In this document: positions 54,482-64,000 of the stretch, piece by piece
How the letters are laid out: each line of letters opens with the position of its first letter
Position numbering within the stretch: position 1 is the stretch's first letter
Origin: Rhizobium sp. Q54
GTDB taxonomy: Bacteria > Pseudomonadota > Alphaproteobacteria > Rhizobiales > Xanthobacteraceae
Assembly (NCBI GenBank): GCA_945861265.1
Contig: CAMAUC010000004.1
Coordinates: forward strand, 1-64,000
DNA: 64,000 nt
Reading direction: 5' to 3'
The notes under the pieces: generated by a model
What the model was told of the DNA's origin: nothing
The model's database searches: none
What the model saw: only the letters and a program-made list of their open reading frames with translations
Made by a program: the position numbers and the translations under genes

Positions 54482-54506
54482 TCCCGCTTCGCCCAGCGCC
54501 GGGCGA

Positions 54507-55895
54507 TCAGCCGGCCGAGCCGCTGAGATACTTGGTCGGATCGACTGGGGTCGAGCCCTTGCGGATTTCAAAGTGCAATTGCGGCGACGTGACGTTGCCG
54601 GTCTGACCGGCATTGGCGATCACCTGCCCGCGCTTGATATTGTCGCCGCGCTTGACCAGCAGCTCCTTGGCATTTGCATAGGCCGACACAAAGCCATTGG
54701 CGTGGCGGATCAGCACCAGATTGCCGTAGCCCTTGAGTTCGTTGCCGGCATAGGCAACGACGCCGTCCTCGGCGGCCTTGATCGGCGTGCCTTCCGGCAC
54801 CGCGAGATTGATGCCGTCGTTCTGCCCGCCATTCGATTTCGGTCCGAAGCCGGCGATGACGCGGCCATGCACCGGCCAGCGGAAGGACGGCATGGCGCCG
54901 GCGGGTTCCGTGTTCGATGCGGCGGTCTCGGTGGCCGGAGCTTCCTGCGTTGCGACGCGCGCGGTCTGGGTCGGCGCAGTTGCCACGCGTTCGACCGGCA
55001 CGGTGCGCGGCTGCGCCAGTTGCGGCATCGGCTGGGCGGCGGGAGTCGATACGACCGGCGCGGCCATTGTCGGCGGCGTACGTGCCGCCGTCTGACGGCC
55101 GGCGGCCGGGATCGCGATACGGTCGCCGATATTCAGCTTGGCGTACGGCTCCAGATTGTTGGCGCGGGCAAGCGAGGTGAGCGTGATGTTGTGCTTGCGG
55201 GCAATGCGCAACAGGCTTTCGCCGGGACCGACAATGTGAACGTTGCCGCCGGCTGGCGCAGAAACCGGCGCAGGCGCAGCAACAGGCGTAGCGACGCGCG
55301 GCGCGACGGGCTGCGGCGCCGAAGTCGACGATACATAGCGCGGGATGACCAGGCGCTGGCCCGGCCTGATCGACGCGACGTTGGTAATGCCGTTGGTCTC
55401 AAGGATCGCCTGTGCCGGCACGCCATGCCGGCGCGCAATCATCTCGACGGTTTCGCCGTTGCCGACCGTCACCGGCGCGCCGCCGTCCCAGGTCCATGAA
55501 CCCGACTGCCGCGGCTGGGCCGGCTGGCTGACGACCGAACCGGTTACGTCCGAATTCTGCGGCGTTGTCTGAACGCTCGACTGCTGTCCCGGGCGATAGG
55601 CGCCGAGACCTTGCGCGCCGGTGGCATAACCGCCTGACCCCGAAGGAACAGTCGCGGGCGCGCTCGGCGTCGGCAAAGGCTGCGCGACAATGGTGCTGCG
55701 TTGAGCCGGACGCTGCGCGACCGAGCCGGTATATTCCGGACGCTGCTGCGGCTGCGCGCTCTGGCGATTGTTGGAAGCGTAGGGCGTGTCGAAGCGGCTG
55801 GAGTTGGAGCAACCGGCCAGCGCCAGGCCGATCAGCGCGAGAACGGCGACGCGCGGCCGAGCAAGCGAATGAATCGACACGGTGGGGCGTGACAT
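54507..55895 (-). CDS. LysM-LysM-degenerate M23 lipoprotein (amidase-activator type)
   Basis: About 462 residues: a lipobox LAGC (lipidated around residue 28), a long Gln/Ser/Pro-rich linker, two LysM domains (near 140-183, VTVGNGETVEMIARRHGVPAQA; and near 221-264, HIVGPGESLLRIARKHNITL), and a C-terminal LytM/M23 fold. In the M23 part HxxxD-type residues are changed (NDGIN where active enzymes have H-x-G-x-D, and YAN for YAH) while QLHFEIR remains, as in NlpD/EnvC/DipM-like amidase activators. It probably stimulates a cell-division amidase. It is convergent with the DUF815 gene. Confidence 0.9.
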   Translation of the reverse strand: MSRPTVSIHSLARPRVAVLALIGLALAGCSNSSRFDTPYASNNRQSAQPQQRPEYTGSVAQRPAQRSTIVAQPLPTPSAPATVPSGSGGYATGAQGLGAYRPGQQSSVQTTPQNSDVTGSVVSQPAQPRQSGSWTWDGGAPVTVGNGETVEMIARRHGVPAQAILETNGITNVASIRPGQRLVIPRYVSSTSAPQPVAPRVATPVAAPAPVSAPAGGNVHIVGPGESLLRIARKHNITLTSLARANNLEPYAKLNIGDRIAIPAAGRQTAARTPPTMAAPVVSTPAAQPMPQLAQPRTVPVERVATAPTQTARVATQEAPATETAASNTEPAGAMPSFRWPVHGRVIAGFGPKSNGGQNDGINLAVPEGTPIKAAEDGVVAYAGNELKGYGNLVLIRHANGFVSAYANAKELLVKRGDNIKRGQVIANAGQTGNVTSPQLHFEIRKGSTPVDPTKYLSGSAG

Positions 55896-56084
55896 TGGGT
55901 TACTCACTCACACACACAAATATGTAGAATTGGAAATAGACCATTCACGAGTAAATAAGGTTTTAAGAATTGGCGCAGGACCGGCAACGTTTGCCGAGTC
56001 CGCCCAAAATGCCACACCCGGCGCGGCGCGGCGGCAACAGTGTCGGTATCCGGACGACGCAATCAGCAGAATTTAATTGGCCGG

Positions 56085-56750
56085 CTACAATTCCTGGGCC
56101 TGCCCCGGTAACAGTGGGACGAAACGAACAGAAATCAGCTCCTCGCGCTTCACCTCGACGCCGGCCGCCGTTATCGATTTGGTAAGCCTAATAATTCGTT
56201 GCGGTCCATTATGCGGACCGACCGGCAACAGCATGATGCCGTCATCGGCCAATTGATCGAGCAAAGCGTTTGGCACCTCCTCGGCCGCCGCCGTGACAAT
56301 GATGCGGTCGAACGGCGCCTTGCCCGGGCAGCCGGCAAAGCCGTCGCCGACCACAACCTCGACATTAATGTAGCCGAGCGCTGCCAGCCTTTCGCGCGCC
56401 TGCGCGGCCAGAGTGCGGTAGCGCTCGATACTGACCACCTCGCGCGCCAGGCGCGACAGCACGGCCGCCTGATAGCCCGACCCGGTGCCGATCTCGAGCA
56501 CGCGATGATGCGGCCGCAGCGCCAGCTGCTCGGTCATATAGGCGACCACGTAAGGCTGGCTGATGGTCTGGCCACAGGGTATCGGCAGCGCCTGATCCGC
56601 ATAGGCGGTTTCGATAAACCCCGGTTCGACGAAATCGGCGCGCGGCACCTCCTCCATCGCCCGCAGCACCGCCTGGTCGCCGATGCCGCGCCGGCGCAGC
56701 GTCAGCAGGAACTCCATACGGCCGATGTCGCGTCCGCCCTGCTCGCTCAC
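56085..56750 (-). CDS. pcm: Protein-L-isoaspartate O-methyltransferase
   Basis: 221 residues from GTG 56750, preceded by GAGGCGAGGAG at good spacing. The 252-residue track ORF is too long. The enzyme repairs isoaspartate in damaged proteins. [36 protein letters not shown], motif [17 protein letters not shown], and [21 protein letters not shown] are the PCMT marks. It lies near surE, a common pairing for stationary-phase survival genes. Confidence 0.92.
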   Translation of the reverse strand: MSEQGGRDIGRMEFLLTLRRRGIGDQAVLRAMEEVPRADFVEPGFIETAYADQALPIPCGQTISQPYVVAYMTEQLALRPHHRVLEIGTGSGYQAAVLSRLAREVVSIERYRTLAAQARERLAALGYINVEVVVGDGFAGCPGKAPFDRIIVTAAAEEVPNALLDQLADDGIMLLPVGPHNGPQRIIRLTKSITAAGVEVKREELISVRFVPLLPGQAQEL

Positions 56751-56875
56751 GGTCAAACTCTCCTCGCCTCGAACTCTAGCACTTTTGACCCCCATTCGGA
56801 TAAGGTTGTCGGCGAAAACGGAACCCGATGGAACTTCTCGCACGATACCGCGTTACGGTGCAGGGGACGATATTC

Positions 56876-57247
56876 ATGACCAAACCAACGCTAGCGCCGG
56901 CCCGCATTCTTGTGGTTGAGGACGAGTACCTCATTCGCATGCTGCTGGAGGACATGCTGGCCGATCTCGGCCACGTGGTCGCCGCCGCCGTCAGCACCAT
57001 TGCCGAGGCCAAAGAGCTGGCCGCGACCGCCGAATTCGACTGCGCCGTCCTCGACGTCAATCTCGATGGCGAGCAGATTTTTCCCGTGGCCGATATCCTG
57101 ATCAAGCGCGGCAAACCATTCGTATTCGTCACCGGCTATGGCGAAGGCAGTTTGCCGGAAGCCTATCGCGGCCGCCCGGCCCTGCAGAAGCCGTTCCAGG
57201 TTGAACGGCTGGAGCAGATGCTGGCCGGACTGCTGGCGACGGTTTGA
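56876..57247 (+). CDS. Single-domain response regulator
   Basis: 123 residues, a receiver domain alone. ARILVVEDEYLIRMLLEDML has the acidic pair and DCAVLDVNLDG the phospho-acceptor Asp; FVFVTGYGEGSLP and LQKPFQVERL supply the conserved Thr and Lys. There is no output domain, so it acts as a phosphate shuttle or by binding a partner. Start ATG 56876 follows CAGGGGACG. No kinase is adjacent. Confidence 0.9.
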   Translation: MTKPTLAPARILVVEDEYLIRMLLEDMLADLGHVVAAAVSTIAEAKELAATAEFDCAVLDVNLDGEQIFPVADILIKRGKPFVFVTGYGEGSLPEAYRGRPALQKPFQVERLEQMLAGLLATV

Positions 57248-57255
57248 TTTTGCTT

Positions 57256-57350
57256 GCCCCGGCCGAAGAGCCGGGGCCGTTCCAAACTCCATTTCCGGTA
57301 ACGGTCCCGGTTCAGCAGCGCACCACTTCGCGGCGCGCTGCGCCCGGGAC
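57256..57350. repeat. Dispersed palindromic repeat pair
   Basis: GCCCCGGC/GCCGGGGC (57256-57277, loop of six) may serve as a terminator of the response-regulator gene. It is followed by GTCCCGG...CCGGGAC (57304-57350), whose inner CAGCGCACC/GGCGCGCTG arms nearly pair. Both resemble GC-rich intergenic repeats of Bradyrhizobium relatives. They fill the gap to surE. Confidence 0.55.
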
Positions 57351-57355
57351 AAGCG

Positions 57356-58119
57356 TCACCCCAACAACGCCGCCAGCTTTGTCATGAACGGCTCGTCGGT
57401 CAGATCGAGCCGCAGCGGCGTCACCGAAATCTTGTGCTCGTTGAGCGCGGCGAGATCGCTGCCCGGCCCCGCGCCCATATTGCCGCCGCCGCGCGAGAAA
57501 GCGATCCAGTAATAGGGATTGCCGCGGCCGTCGGCGCGCGGCTCAATGCGCAGCAATTCCTGATCGCGTTTGCCTTGCGTCGACACCGCGACGCCCTTGA
57601 CGTCGGCCGGCAGGCAATCGGGAAAATTGATGTTGACCAGCACGTCGCGCGGCATGCCTTCGGCAAGAATTTTCTCGATCAGGGCCGGCGCATGCGCGAT
57701 CGCGGTGTCCCAATGCGGCAGATGCTTCGTCGTGAACGCATAAGCCTGCGACAATGCGAAGGACGGCACGCCGAGCACCGTGCCTTCGAGCGCGGCGGCC
57801 ACCGTGCCGGAATAGATCACGTCCTCGGCGGCGTTGCGGCCGCGATTGACGCCGGAGATGACGAGATCCGGCGCATCCTTCATGATGTGGCGAATGCCCA
57901 TGATGACGCAGTCGGTCGGCGTGCCCTTGACGGCGAAGCGGCGCTCGTCGACTTCGCGCAGGCGCAACGGATCGTTCAACGACAATGAATGCGACACGCC
58001 GGACTGATCGGTCTCGGGTGCTACGATCCACACGTCGTCCGATATCGCGCGGGCAATCTGCTCGCAGGCACTCAGGCCCGGCGCGTGGATGCCGTCGTCA
58101 TTGGTGATGAGGATGCGCA

Positions 58120-58120
<1 letters not shown>
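57356..58120 (-). CDS. surE: 5'/3'-nucleotidase SurE
   Basis: 254 residues; a metal-dependent phosphatase acting on nucleoside monophosphates and linked to stress survival. RILITNDDGIHAPG gives the paired Asp, then VAPETDQSGVSHSLSL, GTPTDCVIMG and SGVNRGRNAAEDVIYSGTVAAALEG with the metal-binding Asn. It overlaps the serS stop by one base (TAATG), so it is translated with serS. Confidence 0.97.
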
Positions 58121-59643
<1,523 letters not shown>

Positions 59644-60020
59644 CCCTCGGCAAATACCGAGGGGATGGAGCGCCGAAAGGCGCAACATCTTGGTCCACGC
59701 CTTGCGTCCCGCCTATGCCCTTGCGGGCTTCGGCGGACAAGGCATGAGCACCCGTGGCGACGGGTGCGCGCCTCCCGGCGCTCCATCGCGGCGTCTTCCG
59801 GCAGCCGGGCCGCGCTTCTGGCGGCTATTGGCCTCACCGAGAACGGCCGAGGCGCGGTCCTTTTGGGCCCCACACCTCTTTAGTCCCGGCAAAGCCAAGG
59901 GCTTCGCACCATCAGCCAGCTCCTGGCGGGAGGTCCTAGTGCCTCCGAGCGGAGCCCCGGCACCGCCCGAGCGCAGTGAGTGCGTTACTCACCGCCCGCG
60001 GGCGCCGCATCCTGCTCCAC
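59644..60020 (-). repeat. Dispersed hairpin-rich repeat, copy B
   Basis: Minus-strand homologue of copy A at 35040-35411, in the same orientation relative to the next gene (upstream of serS, as A is upstream of the 35491 gene). Matching hairpins: GTGAGT/ACTCAC at the 5' end (GTGTCC/GGACAC in A), GAGGTGTGG/CCGCGCCTC in the middle (TCTCGG/CCGAGA in A), GCGCCTTTCGGCGC, and a final CCCTCGG/CCGAGGG. It has one extra hairpin, CACCCGT...ACGGGTG. No long ORF of plausible composition. Confidence 0.8.
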
Positions 60021-60112
60021 CATCCTGACGCCTCATGACAGCGCCCCTCGATTGAGCAGGACGAGGGAATTTAAGCATAGGATTAATAGCTGGTCAAGCG
60101 GGTTTTTCCCCG

Positions 60113-60205
60113 CCTCATCCTGAGGAGCGCCGAAGGCCCGTCTCGAAGGATGGGGCGGCCTCTTCCTTCGAGACGCCGCGCTGCTCGCGGCTCCTCAGGA
60201 TGAGG
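60113..60205. repeat. Long inverted repeat between repeat B and tatC
   Basis: CCTCATCCTGAGGAGC and GCTCCTCAGGATGAGG are exact complements, flanking inner GTCTCGAAGGA / TCCTTCGAGAC arms. This composite palindrome is a well-known dispersed element in Bradyrhizobium and Rhodopseudomonas relatives. It could fold into a long hairpin ending tatC transcription. Confidence 0.75.
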
Positions 60206-60217
60206 CCGAGAGAGCGC

Positions 60218-61051
60218 CTACTCCGCCGGCTTGGCCGGTTCGCCGACATCCGCCGCCGCTTTCGCGTCGGCCTCGGCCTTGGCGTCGGCATCCTTCTTCG
60301 CGCGCTTCTCGACGACGCCGACCGAAAGGATCGAGCCCTCGTAGAGAATGAGCAGCGGGATCGCCAGCGACATCTGGCTGATGACGTCGGGCGGCGTCAG
60401 CACCGCCGCGACGACGAAGGCGGCGACGATGAAGTAGCGGCGCTTTTCCTTCAGTTGCTGCGCGGTAATGACGCCGATGCGGCCGAGCAGCGTGAGAATG
60501 ACCGGCAACTGGAAAGCGACGCCGAAAGCGAGCACGAGCGTCATCATCAGCGACAGATATTCGCCGACCTTGGGCAGAAGCGCGATCGAGGCTTCGCCCT
60601 CGACGCCGGTCTGCTGCATGCCGAGCGAAAAGCGGATCAGCATCGGCAGCACCATGAAATAGACCACCGTGCCGCCGAGCGCGAAGAAGAACGGCGTCGC
60701 CACCAGATAAGGCAGGAAGGCCTTGCGCTCGTGCCGGTAAAGACCCGGCGCGACGAACATGTAAATCTGCGCGGCGATCACCGGGAACGCCAGAAATGCC
60801 GCGCCGAACATGGCGAGCTTCAACTGCGTCATGAAATATTCGAGCAGCGCGGTGTAGATGAATTTCGAATTCTCCGCGCCGGCGACCCAGACGAAGGGCC
60901 AGACGAGGATGTTGTAGATCTGCTTGGCGAAGGCAAAGCAGATCGCGAACATCACGCCGAAGGCGATCAAAGCCTTGATGAGCCGCGAGCGCAGCTCGAT
61001 CAGATGCTCCATCAGCGGCGCCTTGCTGGCCTCGATGTCGTCGTGGCTCAC
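60218..61051 (-). CDS. tatC: Sec-independent translocase TatC
   Basis: 277 residues with six helices; the core receptor of the twin-arginine pathway. [18 protein letters not shown] starts the family and [43 protein letters not shown] and [20 protein letters not shown] follow. The C-terminal tail is Ala/Lys-rich. It overlaps tatB by four bases. Confidence 0.97.
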   Translation of the reverse strand: MSHDDIEASKAPLMEHLIELRSRLIKALIAFGVMFAICFAFAKQIYNILVWPFVWVAGAENSKFIYTALLEYFMTQLKLAMFGAAFLAFPVIAAQIYMFVAPGLYRHERKAFLPYLVATPFFFALGGTVVYFMVLPMLIRFSLGMQQTGVEGEASIALLPKVGEYLSLMMTLVLAFGVAFQLPVILTLLGRIGVITAQQLKEKRRYFIVAAFVVAAVLTPPDVISQMSLAIPLLILYEGSILSVGVVEKRAKKDADAKAEADAKAAADVGEPAKPAE

Positions 61052-61590
61052 GCTTTTACCCCTTGGCCGCCGGCCGGTTTGTCGGCCGCACTATCAGCCG
61101 GTTTGTCCGGCGCCGGCGTAGCGACGGCGAAATCTTTTTCAGTCAAAGCCGACGGCATCTCGGGCAGCGGGATATCGATCGGCGGCAGGACACTGCCGGG
61201 CAATTTGGCCCCGTCGGTCGCCCCGCCTGTGGGCGCCGGCAGCGGCGCCGGATCGTCGGGGTTGAAATCGGCCGCCGTGCTGGTCGGCTGGCCGGCATCC
61301 GCCATCGGGTCCGGCAGCGTGAAAGTCTTCTCGATGTCGTTCTTGGTCTCGGTCAGCGGATCGTACTTGGTGACGTCGCTGACCATGTCCTCGGCCTGCT
61401 TCTTCAGGTCGGCGATGTCGGCTTCGCGCAACGCTTCCTGGAACTGGCCCTGGAATTCGTTGGCCATGCGCCGCACCTTGGCCAGCGCCTGGCCGACCGT
61501 GCGCAGCACGCCGGGCAATTCCTTCGGGCCGATGGCGATCAGCGCGACGATGCCGATGAGGAGAATCTCGCCCCAACCTAAATTGAACAT
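61048..61590 (-). CDS. tatB: Twin-arginine translocase subunit TatB
   Basis: 180 residues: one N-terminal helix ([26 protein letters not shown]) with the family Glu and GP hinge, an amphipathic helix with [18 protein letters not shown], and a long Pro/Asp-rich tail. It binds signal peptides with TatC. It overlaps tatC by four bases. Confidence 0.95.
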   Translation of the reverse strand: MFNLGWGEILLIGIVALIAIGPKELPGVLRTVGQALAKVRRMANEFQGQFQEALREADIADLKKQAEDMVSDVTKYDPLTETKNDIEKTFTLPDPMADAGQPTSTAADFNPDDPAPLPAPTGGATDGAKLPGSVLPPIDIPLPEMPSALTEKDFAVATPAPDKPADSAADKPAGGQGVKA

Positions 61591-61616
61591 GGGTCAATCA
61601 ACTCCAGGCGCATGAT

Positions 61617-61643
61617 CCCGAAAAGCGGCGGCCGGTTTTCGGG
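61617..61643. repeat. Short inverted repeat between tatA and tatB
   Basis: CCCGAAAA and TTTTCGGG with an 11-base loop, in a CATGATCCCGAAAAG... context that I recognise as a frequent small repeat in Rhizobiales intergenic DNA. It lies in the 135-base tatA-tatB gap. Confidence 0.55.
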
Positions 61644-61725
61644 CGGAAGCGCGATCAAAAACCGACGCCGCGCGCGCAATGCCGGAGCCGGGTATCCGCG
61701 ACGCCGGCTGCGAAACGGCGCGGCG

Positions 61726-61965
61726 TCAGGAATGCGCGCGCTCGGTCTCGGCCTTCGCCGCGGTGCTGGCCGGCGGATTTTCGATGGTCTTGACCGGCTC
61801 GGGCTTGGCTTCGGCGGTCTTGTCGTCTTCCGACATGCCCTTCTTGAAGGCCTTGATGCCCTGCGCGAAGTCACCCATCAGGCCGGAAATCTTGCCGCGG
61901 CCGCCGAACAGCAGCATCACCACGACGATAACGATCAGCCAGTGCCAGATACTAAAGGAACCCAT
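61726..61965 (-). CDS. tatA: Twin-arginine translocase subunit TatA
   Basis: 79 residues: an N-terminal helix ([27 protein letters not shown]), an amphipathic helix ([17 protein letters not shown]) and an acidic/Ala tail. The pore-forming component of the Tat pathway. First gene of tatABC, separated from tatB by a repeat. The multicopper oxidase in this window is a likely Tat client. Confidence 0.95.
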   Translation of the reverse strand: MGSFSIWHWLIVIVVVMLLFGGRGKISGLMGDFAQGIKAFKKGMSEDDKTAEAKPEPVKTIENPPASTAAKAETERAHS

Positions 61966-62105
61966 AACCTGTCCTCCGCGGCGACGGGCATATGCCCCAG
62001 ACCCGTCCCGCTCGATGATTTGGCCTAGAAACTAGGCCGAGGACGCGGCAAAAACAAGGACTTAACCGGCGGGCGTACGGGGCGTGATGACGCGGTTAAT
62101 CTCTC

Positions 62106-62213
62106 CCGTCACCCTGAGGTGCGAGGCCTTTAGGCCGAGCCTCGAAGGGCGACGAGCCACAGGGGCCGGCCATCCTTCGAGGCCCGGCTTCGCCGGGCAC
62201 CTCAGGATGACGG
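62106..62213. repeat. Long inverted repeat between tatA and scpB
   Basis: CCGTCACCCTGAGGTGC and GCACCTCAGGATGACGG pair along nearly all bases, with inner GCGAGGCCTTTAGGC and GGCCCGGCTTCGCCGGGC hairpins. It is related in design to the repeat at 60113-60205 and ends five bases before the scpB stop codon. Confidence 0.75.
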
Positions 62214-62217
62214 ATAA

Positions 62218-63042
62218 CTACTTCTCGCCCTCGCCCTCGGTCTTTTCGGCCGCGGCCTGCGGCGGCTCGAGATCGAGCTCTGGCGCCGGCGCAAGACCGA
62301 GGTCGAGATCGCCCGGCTCGAGCGGATCCTCGTCGTCGCGCAACGCGGCATCATCCGACGGCATCGGCACATGGAAACCGGATGGCATGTTGCCTTCGAG
62401 AAGCCCGGCGCCTTTGAGTTCGTCGAGGCCCGGCAGATCGGCGACTTCCTCAAGTCCAAAATGCGACAGGAACGCTTCGTTGGTGCCGTAGGTGATCGGC
62501 CGGCCCGGTGACTTGCGCCGCCCGCGCGGCCTGATCCAGCCGGTCTTGAGCAGCACGTCGAGCGTGCCGGCGGCGGTGGCGACGCCGCGGATTTCCTCGA
62601 TCTCGGCGCGCGTCACCGGCTGGTGATAGGCGACGATGGCGAGCGTCTCGATCGCCGCGCGCGACAGCTTGCGCGTCTCGGTGACTTCCTTGGTCAACAG
62701 CCAGGACAGATCGTCGGCGGTGCGGAAGGTCCACTTGCGGCCGACCTTCACCAGATTGACGCCGCGCGTCGCATATTCGGCCTTCAGCCGCGCCAGCGCG
62801 TCCTTGATGTCGATGCCGTCCGGCAGCGCGCGCAGCATGGCGGCCTCGTCGAGCGGCTCGCCGGCGGCAAACAGCAAGGCCTCGAGCAGACGCAGTTCGT
62901 CGGCGCGCGGCGCGGGTTCGTGCGCGCTTTCCTCGGACACCTCGACGAACTCGACGGTCTCGATCACTTCGATGGTCTGTTCGGGCGATGCCGGCGCGTC
63001 GTCATTGTGCACGATCACGAGCTTCTTGGCCGCGGCTGACAT
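62218..63042 (-). CDS. scpB: Chromosome segregation and condensation protein ScpB
   Basis: 274 residues. The winged-helix core is RLLEALLFAAGEPLDEAAMLRALP, TRKLSRAAIETLAIVAYHQPVTRAEIEEIRGVA, and GRPITYGTNEAFLSHFGLEEVADLPGL. It partners ScpA and SMC in condensin. An acidic C-terminal tail is present. Start ATG 63042 is favoured by AAGGAGA; the track start at 63192 is inside scpA. Confidence 0.95.
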   Translation of the reverse strand: MSAAAKKLVIVHNDDAPASPEQTIEVIETVEFVEVSEESAHEPAPRADELRLLEALLFAAGEPLDEAAMLRALPDGIDIKDALARLKAEYATRGVNLVKVGRKWTFRTADDLSWLLTKEVTETRKLSRAAIETLAIVAYHQPVTRAEIEEIRGVATAAGTLDVLLKTGWIRPRGRRKSPGRPITYGTNEAFLSHFGLEEVADLPGLDELKGAGLLEGNMPSGFHVPMPSDDAALRDDEDPLEPGDLDLGLAPAPELDLEPPQAAAEKTEGEGEK

Positions 63043-63055
63043 TGACTCGGTCTCC

Positions 63056-63892
63056 TTATGCGTTTTCTTGCGCGTCATGCGACGTGTGACCGCCGGCCCC
63101 GCCGACACGCTTGCGCATGTAGATCGGCGAGAACGACTCCTTCTGATGAATTTCGGCGTGACCCTCGCGCACCAGCTCCAGCGCGGAGGCAAACGACGAA
63201 GCGAATACGGTCGCCGTCATCGACGGCTCGACCACGTAAGTGATGAGGAATGAGTCGATGCGCGACCAGTCGGTCGACTGGCCGATCAGGCGCTCCAGCG
63301 TGGCGCGCGCCTCGGCCAGGGACCAGACGGTGCGCTTCTTGAAGCGCACGCGGGAGAGCACGGTGCGCTGGCGCTGCGAGGCATAGGCCGACAAGAGGTC
63401 GTACAGTGTCGCTGTCCATTCCGGCTTCTTGATCTCGGCGATCGGCTCCGGCAGTCCGCGCTCGAACACGTCGCGGCCGAGCTGCGGCCGGTCCATCATC
63501 TTGGTGGCGAATTCGCGGATCGCCTCGAGACGGCGCAGGCGACTGGCCAGAGCCAGCGCCATGTCCTCGGCGGACGGCCCCTCGCCGGGCGCCGCTTCCG
63601 GCAACATCAGGCGCGACTTGAGATAAGCGAGCCAGGCCGCCATCACCAGATAGTCGGCGGCCAGTTCAAGGCGCACCTTGCGCGCCGCTTCGATGAAGAC
63701 GAGATACTGGTCGGCCAAGGCCAAAATCGAAATCTTGTGCAGGTCGACCTTCTGCTGGCGCGCGAGCGTCAGCAAGAGATCGAGCGGGCCCTCGAAGCCT
63801 TCGACATCGACGATCATCGCCGGCTCGCTGTCGGCGCGATCGGCCTCGAGCGGGATGGTTGTCTGCGCGGTACTGAATTCTTCAGGCGTCAT
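63056..63892 (-). CDS. scpA: Chromosome segregation and condensation protein ScpA
   Basis: 278 residues of the kleisin family: EGFEGPLDLLLTLARQQKVDLHKISILALADQYLVFI, YLVMAAWLAYLKSRLMLP and the C-terminal ALELVREGHAEIHQKESFSPIYMRKR. It bridges SMC and ScpB. It lies thirteen bases before scpB on the same strand and five bases after nagZ. Confidence 0.95.
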   Translation of the reverse strand: MTPEEFSTAQTTIPLEADRADSEPAMIVDVEGFEGPLDLLLTLARQQKVDLHKISILALADQYLVFIEAARKVRLELAADYLVMAAWLAYLKSRLMLPEAAPGEGPSAEDMALALASRLRRLEAIREFATKMMDRPQLGRDVFERGLPEPIAEIKKPEWTATLYDLLSAYASQRQRTVLSRVRFKKRTVWSLAEARATLERLIGQSTDWSRIDSFLITYVVEPSMTATVFASSFASALELVREGHAEIHQKESFSPIYMRKRVGGAGGHTSHDAQENA

Positions 63893-63897
63893 GACGT

Positions 63898-64000
63898 TCA
63901 GGCCACCATCTCGTTGAAAATCCGGCGCGCCGCCGCGACATCGAACTCCGCGCGGGCGTGACGCGCTGCCAATGCGGCCTCGGCGCGTTGTGCCGCCGCA
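63898..64000 (-). CDS. nagZ: 3' end of nagZ (beta-N-acetylhexosaminidase), partial
   Basis: Only the last 33 codons are in the window (ARAEFDVAAARRIFNEMVA and stop), upstream of scpA on the same strand. The identity is inferred from the usual nagZ-scpA-scpB-tatA order in Rhizobiales and the fitting tail; the catalytic part is outside the window. Confidence 0.65.
   Translation of the reverse strand, partial: AAAQRAEAALAARHARAEFDVAAARRIFNEMVA

Noticed and set aside
59690-60028. 112-residue + strand ORF over repeat B
   Set aside because: Frame not conserved in copy A; it runs through non-coding hairpins.
60113-60205. CRISPR-like array
   Set aside because: A single inverted repeat, no regular spacers, no cas genes in the window.

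Overview
The window looks like chromosomal core sequence from a GC-rich alphaproteobacterium of the order Rhizobiales, close to the Bradyrhizobium/Rhodopseudomonas/Xanthobacteraceae branch. This rests on the lon-clpX-clpP-tig block, glnB-glnA plus a eukaryote-type glutamine synthetase II with a DUF2735 neighbour, the secF-secD-yajC block, surE-serS-tatCBA-scpBA-nagZ, and short palindromic repeats of the kind common in these genomes. No database search was run. Family names come from motifs I can read in the translations.

Layout. 1-4.6 kb: tRNA-Asp, a histone-like HU gene, peptidase T, a small lipoprotein, an outer-membrane beta-barrel gene broken by one in-frame TGA, the 5' remnant of an IS1182-like element, and tRNA-Val. 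4.7-11.7 kb: ATP-dependent proteolysis and folding genes (lon, clpX, clpP, tig), then tRNA-Leu. 11.9-15 kb: a Tat-exported multicopper oxidase and the NAD(P)HX repair enzyme. 15.2-21.1 kb: a nitrogen-assimilation block (glnB, glnA, glutaminase, DUF2735, glnII) with two good sigma-54 promoter matches. 21.2-26.5 kb: rRNA/tRNA-modification-type genes, a diguanylate cyclase, and rpsI/rplM. 26.6-33.6 kb: acyl-CoA enzymes, MetY, a D-Ala-D-Ala dipeptidase and heme A synthase. 33.6-47.5 kb is an accessory stretch: small membrane proteins, paralogous GNAT proteins, a frameshifted hydratase, a PAS-PAS-HTH regulator, a sterol-desaturase-like hydroxylase, MsrQ, an MFS transporter and an orphan binding protein. 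47.6-64 kb: trmFO, a squalene/phytoene synthase-like protein, Sec accessory proteins, a LysM/degenerate M23 lipoprotein, pcm, surE, serS, tatCBA, scpBA and the end of nagZ.

The signals that ordinary annotation does not explain are these. (1) Two ~370-nt dispersed repeats (35.0-35.4 kb on +, 59.6-60.0 kb on -) share conserved blocks, and at matched positions they keep base-paired stems while the stem sequence differs, as expected for a structured RNA or hairpin-rich mobile element. (2) serS carries an in-frame insertion of about 50 residues that is strikingly AT-rich (about 43% GC by hand count) inside a GC-rich gene. (3) Two genes 1.8 kb apart each begin with an imperfect 14-nt tandem duplication of the start region. 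Each duplication creates a 5-codon mini-ORF whose stop overlaps the true start and which takes the well-spaced Shine-Dalgarno. (4) Two perfect palindromes lie side by side between a thioesterase and an enoyl-CoA hydratase gene. Several decayed genes (OMP, IS, hydratase) mark regions of loss.
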